Source: an uncultured Lachnospiraceae bacterium (lineage in GTDB: Bacteria > Bacillota > Clostridia > Lachnospirales > Lachnospiraceae). Taken from it: a DNA stretch of 18,818 nt. Below are positions 14,797 through 18,818 of the stretch, piece after piece. Every line of letters starts with the position of its first letter. Positions within the stretch are counted from its first letter, which is position 1. Under the pieces are notes generated by a model. It searched no databases and was not told the DNA's origin. It worked only from the letters and a program-made list of their open reading frames with translations. The position numbers were made by a program, and so were the translations under genes. The stretch is from contig CACZTF010000027.1 in assembly GCA_902784025.1 (NCBI GenBank), positions 1 to 18,818 of the forward strand, written 5' to 3'.

Positions 14797-17001
14797 TCAC
14801 TCACCGGATGATTCACTTATTTCTTTTTTTGAACCTGACCATAAAACATATCCCAAAACTCCGGATATACACATTATATCCATGATCCCCACAACTAACA
14901 GCCTGCTTTTTAACGGCAGATACGGGGATTTGCCTGTCTCACGAACTATCATGGACAGATCGTCTGTATACATTTCATCACCCACCTGTAAAGTGCCTTC
15001 GTATGAATCCAGATAATAATTTTTTCCGGTATAGAATACCAGATTACCAGCAGACTTCCCATTTTTTTCGATATTAAGCGTGAAGCTGCTTCCGCTGACC
15101 TTCTTGTCAAGCTTTATGGAAATATTTTTATCCTTTATGTCTTTTTTATTTACTGTCCGGGTAAGTATAAGGTCATCCTTATCATATAGTTTTACAGTGT
15201 AGTCGGATATTTCTGATCCGCTTTTATCTTCATTTGTTCTGATCAAAATATTGTTAAAGGGCTCCGTACATTTGAAATCCTGGGAAAGAGTAGTTTTTTC
15301 ATCAATAATAAGCTTGATCTTATCATCAGATCTTGTATATGTATCACCATTAACCCTTATGTATTTATATGCAACAGTTTGTGACAAAACAGACCAGAGC
15401 ACTAATGAATTTACTGCTATCACAGCTCCCGCGATCAATCCCGGCAGGACTCTGTGCCTGTTTTTTGACAGATATTGTTTTTCGTATATAACATTGAGTC
15501 CTTTTTCTGAAGCAAGCACCATAACCGGAAGAAAAACCAGATTATACACTCCTTTAGCTTCCCATATAAAGTAAAAAACAATCCCCGTAAAAAGAATAAA
15601 TAAAAATAACTGTACAGAGTCTTCCTTCACGGAGTCTTCCTTCGGCTTCTTTCTCAGACGATCCACGCAGCTGAGTATTATGCCCAGATAAACGACTATC
15701 CTATAGGCATGGGCATATACGGAAAACAAAAAACCCTCTATAAGTTTTTGTTTGTTTCCGGTATAAGAGTTACCCATAACCGAAGAAGATGTAACTGCCG
15801 TTTTCGCATCCGAAAACACATTCAGCATCTTCCTGAACCACAGATCTGCTGTACCTGAAATTCCCAACTCTTTATAGTTATGGAGTACGCCTTTAAAGTA
15901 TGTACGGCCTGCTTCCTCATCAACGATATAACCGGTATCCTCTAAAAGCGTAGACATATTCCCATTTCCGTGGGAACCCATATAGATCCACTGCCATACA
16001 GGGAAATTTTCCTTTCTGTTTTCACTGAAGATACTTTCTATCTTTATGTCTCCGATCTTATAAATTATGAAAAAAACGCCGACTGCTATACCAAGATATA
16101 TAAAAAACCTCAGCCATTTACTTGATACTCCCCTGTACTCTCCCCTTATAAGTCTGACCAGTACTAACACGATATATGCTGCAGCAGGAAAAACCGCCGT
16201 CGGCCTTATATGATATCCCGCCCCCATAAGTACACCGATTATAATACAGTCGATCATTTTTCTCCTGACCGTACAGGCTTTATCAAATCTTACCAAAACA
16301 AAAATAAGACCCATCATCAACGGAATGCTGAAGGAAGTTGAATAGATCCAAAATGTGATGTAATAATACACAGGATTCAATACCATAAGCAGCAGTATCT
16401 TGTTCGCTGTTTTTATGCCCCAGAGGGAAAGAGCCGTTAAAAATGTAAGAACAAGACCGCCTGCCATAACACAGGCATTTACCACCGTCAGGAAAAATAC
16501 ATAATCTGTTATATTAAAAAAACCGGCTACACGCGCTAACCCCTTAAACACTAAGATCATCATGTAATTATTCGGATAAACGTCAAGCCAATGAGTATGA
16601 TAGTTGTCCTTTGTGAGAGGATTACCATTCAGATACCAACCTGTATCAATATCTGTTGCGCTGTCTGTCTGGGGATGGACATCAATAATATTCACCATCC
16701 ATATGATAATCAGTGCATATGCTGCAAAAAAAATGAAGGTACAAATAAGCTGTTTGTTTACATTTACTTTATCTATTATCTTAAATATCAAATAGATAAA
16801 TAACAAAAGGAAAAAACCGAGCGACAGGGTCAGACAAAAAAGGAAAATATTATTTACGGAATCCCCCTGACTTATCTGTGCTGCATTGTAAACTGTACCG
16901 GCTGCAATAAATAAAAAACATAAAAGTACCATTGAAACAATGATCATTTCAAGAATACTTTTACGTTTTTTTTGATATCCGGTTATTGTTGAATCAATCA
17001 T
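14797..17001 (-). CDS. Large GT-C-like membrane glycosyltransferase with C-terminal ectodomain
   Basis: This 734-residue protein has about a dozen membrane segments in residues 15-545. A soluble, beta-rich region follows (about 555-695), then one last span (about 698-722). The loop after the third segment contains D107, H109 and D113, then YPNN at 142-145, as in PMT/GT39-like GT-C enzymes. Such enzymes move sugars from polyprenyl phosphate to acceptors on the outer face. The C-terminal domain may bind the acceptor. The gene starts nine bases after the GT2 gene with a GAAGTG site and ends just before the DUF6020-like gene, so coupling is likely. Acceptor and sugar are unknown. Confidence 0.84.
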   Translation of the reverse strand: MIDSTITGYQKKRKSILEMIIVSMVLLCFLFIAAGTVYNAAQISQGDSVNNIFLFCLTLSLGFFLLLFIYLIFKIIDKVNVNKQLICTFIFFAAYALIIIWMVNIIDVHPQTDSATDIDTGWYLNGNPLTKDNYHTHWLDVYPNNYMMILVFKGLARVAGFFNITDYVFFLTVVNACVMAGGLVLTFLTALSLWGIKTANKILLLMVLNPVYYYITFWIYSTSFSIPLMMGLIFVLVRFDKACTVRRKMIDCIIIGVLMGAGYHIRPTAVFPAAAYIVLVLVRLIRGEYRGVSSKWLRFFIYLGIAVGVFFIIYKIGDIKIESIFSENRKENFPVWQWIYMGSHGNGNMSTLLEDTGYIVDEEAGRTYFKGVLHNYKELGISGTADLWFRKMLNVFSDAKTAVTSSSVMGNSYTGNKQKLIEGFLFSVYAHAYRIVVYLGIILSCVDRLRKKPKEDSVKEDSVQLFLFILFTGIVFYFIWEAKGVYNLVFLPVMVLASEKGLNVIYEKQYLSKNRHRVLPGLIAGAVIAVNSLVLWSVLSQTVAYKYIRVNGDTYTRSDDKIKLIIDEKTTLSQDFKCTEPFNNILIRTNEDKSGSEISDYTVKLYDKDDLILTRTVNKKDIKDKNISIKLDKKVSGSSFTLNIEKNGKSAGNLVFYTGKNYYLDSYEGTLQVGDEMYTDDLSMIVRETGKSPYLPLKSRLLVVGIMDIMCISGVLGYVLWSGSKKEISESSGE

Positions 17002-17010
17002 TTATACACT

Positions 17011-18033
17011 TCACTCTTTATTATCTGCTTTTTCGTTACAGCCACTTTTATCAGTGCGGGACGATCCTTTATTTTCGTAAGTCCTCTCGCTTATTATATA
17101 CCGCGGTCTTTGTTTTGTTTCCAAATATATCTTTCCGACATACTGACCGATAATACCAATGGATAACAGCTGTACACCCCCTAAGAACAATACTATGCAC
17201 ATGGTACTCGGCCACCCTGAAACAACAGTTCCGGCTATGGAACTGATTATGACCCATATTATCCCTATAAATCCCGCCAGCGAAACGATCGCTCCGATCC
17301 CTGTGATCATCTGGATCGGCTTTACAGAAAGGCTGGTCACACCGTCGAAAGCAAGTCCCATCATTTTCTTCAAAGGATAATGGGATTCCCCTGCTATTCT
17401 CTCATTTCTGTCGTAATATACCTTTGTGCTATTAAAGCCGACAAGAGGAAACAGCCCTCTTAAGAAAAGATTTACTTCTTTATAATTTTCAAATTCCTTT
17501 AACACTCTGTTGGAGACAAGCCGGTAGTCTGCGTGATCATACACCACCTCTGCCCCCATCTTATTTAAAAACCAATAAAAAAACCTGGCTGTGTTACGTT
17601 TAAAAAAGCTGTCAGTTTCTCTTTTATTGCGGACACCATACACTATCTCATTACCTTCGTAATATTTGTCCACCATCTCTTCCATAGCCGAAATATCATC
17701 CTGACCGTCACAATCTATGGAAATGGTTATATCAGTCCGGTCCACAGCCTCCATAAGACCTGCCAGAACGGCGTTTTGATGCCCGCGGTTCCGGCTTTGG
17801 CTGATCCCTATAAAATGCTTGTCTTGCGCTGACAGCCTTTTGATTATTTCCCATGTTTCGTCACTGCTTCCGTCATTTACAAACAATATCCTGCTTTCAT
17901 CCGATACTTTTCCTTTTGATATAAGCAGCGTCAATTCGTCTAAAAATAAACCATATGTTTCGGGAAGCACCTTTTCTTCGTTGTAACAGGGTACAATCAC
18001 CCATAAAATAACATTTTTTTCTTTTACTGTCAT
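17011..18033 (-). CDS. GtrB/ArnC-like polyprenyl-phosphate glycosyltransferase
   Basis: This 340-residue protein has a GT-A domain with VIVPCYNEE (12-20), NDGSSDET (53-60), SRNRGHQNA (80-88) and DCDGQDD (107-113). The bactoprenyl-type motif GESHYPLKKMMGLAFDG (215-231) follows, then two membrane spans (about 243-270 and 276-300). It matches enzymes that load glucose or related sugars onto undecaprenyl phosphate. A charged tail of about 35 residues ends the protein. It is the first gene of the cluster. No Shine-Dalgarno site is visible before the ATG at 18033. A TATAAT (18101-18106) about 68 bases upstream is the likely -10, with a weak -35. Confidence 0.92.
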   Translation of the reverse strand: MTVKEKNVILWVIVPCYNEEKVLPETYGLFLDELTLLISKGKVSDESRILFVNDGSSDETWEIIKRLSAQDKHFIGISQSRNRGHQNAVLAGLMEAVDRTDITISIDCDGQDDISAMEEMVDKYYEGNEIVYGVRNKRETDSFFKRNTARFFYWFLNKMGAEVVYDHADYRLVSNRVLKEFENYKEVNLFLRGLFPLVGFNSTKVYYDRNERIAGESHYPLKKMMGLAFDGVTSLSVKPIQMITGIGAIVSLAGFIGIIWVIISSIAGTVVSGWPSTMCIVLFLGGVQLLSIGIIGQYVGKIYLETKQRPRYIISERTYENKGSSRTDKSGCNEKADNKE

Positions 18034-18100
18034 AACTGTATTTTTTTACAATGCCTTAACATGATCATACAACGTTATTATCAATACCTGATACCTGTGG

Positions 18101-18106
18101 ATTATA
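18101..18106 (-). promoter_or_regulatory. Possible -10 of the glycan cluster promoter
   Basis: TATAAT on the minus strand lies 68 bases upstream of the first cluster gene. No sequence close to TTGACA is at the right distance, so the promoter is tentative or needs an activator. Confidence 0.4.
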
Positions 18107-18149
18107 CTACCACACTTTTATTATCTTGCATAGTTCACGACCCGCTTTG

Positions 18150-18359
18150 TTATATAAGTTTTTTAAGGTGATTTCTTTTTTTAAGCCTGTTATCAGTCTT
18201 TTCATTATTGTCATTCCCATGATAATTCCAAAATAAAAATGGTGATCTTTTATTAAGATCAGCTCCGGATATCATAAAAAATACAGACATTGCAAAACAG
18301 TTAAAAAGTACAAAAACAAGAAACACGACAAATATTTTGTAATATTTTTGTAACTTTCG
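18150..18359 (-). pseudogene. Decayed acyltransferase-3 remnant
   Basis: The 422-base gap at 18034-18455 holds this remnant between two promoters. Seventy codons are open on the minus strand. They read a hydrophobic stretch, then FAMSVFFMISGADLNKR, then a charged low-complexity tail. This matches FAVPVFFMISGATLL of the acyltransferase at 10344-11393. The 22 bases 18265-18286 are identical to 11203-11224. There is no start codon with a ribosome site, the catalytic His region is missing, and the downstream conserved RFFKAVLPYLIW is not recognisable. It therefore looks like a gene fragment rather than a functional gene. Confidence 0.5.
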
Positions 18360-18362
18360 CTA

Positions 18363-18391
18363 TTGAGTTATTACGATTCTTATGCTATTAT
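18363..18391 (+). promoter_or_regulatory. Promoter of the secreted-protein gene
   Basis: TTGAGT (18363-18368), a 17-base spacer and TATTAT (18386-18391), with TGC just before the -10, give a good extended sigma-A-type promoter. The predicted start near 18398 leaves a leader of about 58 bases before the ATG at 18456. Confidence 0.75.
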
Positions 18392-18455
18392 TTCATGTTA
18401 TAAAGATTGACAGCTTTATCGTCACTTTGTTTTAGCACTCCAAAGGGGGAAACCT

Positions 18456-18818
18456 ATGAAATACCGTAACTTTTTAAAACGAATCATCGCCTCTTCCGTT
18501 ATCGCAGGTACAGTTTTTCCTGTTATAACAGTACCGGCAGCAAACACATTTGCCGAGGAGACGGTTGAATCTGTATCTGATGACCGGCAGGATACAAAGC
18601 AATCATCAGATCCCGGAACAGACACTGATAATAATAATACAGATAATAATGTCGTCAACACGGACGATACAACACAAAATAAAACAATTACTCAAAAAAA
18701 TTCTGTCGAAACTTCTGAAAACACTGACGGTGTGACTGACAAAAATACACAAACAGAAACAGAAAAAAAGACGGAAAACCAAAAAGAAACTTTTGAATAC
18801 GGCGGCGGACAGGAAGCG
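18456..18818 (+). CDS. Secreted protein with Asn/Thr/Asp-rich N-terminal region (partial)
   Basis: The first 121 codons are present; the gene runs off the right edge. Residues 1-33 are a signal peptide: a basic start (MKYRNFLKR), a hydrophobic core and a likely cleavage after NTFA. Residues 34-121 are low complexity, rich in Asn, Thr, Asp, Glu and Lys, as in linkers or cell-wall-proximal regions of Gram-positive surface proteins, and end in EYGGGQEA. No domain is visible yet. AAAGGGGGA six bases upstream fixes the start. It is divergent from the glycan cluster. The Thr/Asn-rich tail could be a glycosylation target, but that is inference only. Confidence 0.88.
   Translation, partial: MKYRNFLKRIIASSVIAGTVFPVITVPAANTFAEETVESVSDDRQDTKQSSDPGTDTDNNNTDNNVVNTDDTTQNKTITQKNSVETSENTDGVTDKNTQTETEKKTENQKETFEYGGGQEA

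Noticed and set aside
1..18818. CRISPR array, insertion sequence, phage or defence genes
   Set aside because: No regularly spaced direct repeats, transposase, integrase or defence-type motifs were seen; the genes are housekeeping or surface-glycan types.

Overview
The window is moderately AT-rich, gene-dense bacterial DNA. Most genes lie on the minus strand. It suggests a low-GC anaerobic Firmicute, most likely a member of the Lachnospiraceae (Butyrivibrio or Pseudobutyrivibrio-like). The reasons are strong GGAGG ribosome sites and sigma-A-type promoters, the classical rpsF-ssb-rpsR operon, a zinc-type S18, a Glu111-type MetA, a divergent LigA of a kind I associate with that family, and a DUF6020-like membrane protein. 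Genus is inference only; no 16S or database search was available.

Left part (1-6148): the 5' end of a glyceraldehyde-3-phosphate dehydrogenase gene runs off the left edge on the minus strand. A PHP-domain histidinol-phosphatase-like gene follows on the plus strand. A minus-strand run then reads, in transcription order, rluF-like pseudouridine synthase, ligA, metA and two unrecognised small proteins. An intrinsic terminator for this run lies antisense inside the 3' end of the convergent PHP gene.

Middle (6149-10343): a tRNA-Arg(CCG) gene on the plus strand sits beside a hairpin that probably terminates minus-strand transcription. Next comes a DUF4428/SHOCT-like zinc-ribbon protein whose promoter carries a perfect 9-bp dyad. 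The rpsF-ssb-rpsR operon has an unusually long upstream region with a strong promoter, a terminator-like hairpin and a CCG-containing hairpin beside the rpsF ribosome site. A sugar-nucleotide-type nucleotidyltransferase and a GC-richer structured intergenic element follow.

Right part (10344-18818): seven consecutive minus-strand genes form a surface-glycan cluster. In transcription order they encode a GtrB/ArnC-like polyprenyl-phosphate glycosyltransferase, a large GT-C-like membrane protein with a C-terminal extracytoplasmic domain, a DUF6020-like GT-C candidate, a DPM1-like glycosyltransferase, a DUF2304 protein, a GtrA-like flippase and an acyltransferase-3 protein. The inferred logic is that cytoplasmic GT2 enzymes load sugars onto polyprenyl phosphate, GtrA/DUF2304 help flip them, GT-C enzymes transfer them outside, and the acyltransferase decorates the product. 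The nucleotidyltransferase next door could supply an activated sugar. Divergently, a plus-strand gene begins for a secreted protein with an Asn/Thr/Asp-rich N-terminal region; it is cut by the right edge. Between the two lies what looks like the decayed remnant of a second acyltransferase-3 gene.

I see no CRISPR array, phage genes, insertion sequence or toxin-antitoxin pair. The most unusual signals are the rpsF upstream region, the divergent active site of LigA, the acidic extension of S18, the structured element at 10224-10344, and the acyltransferase relic.
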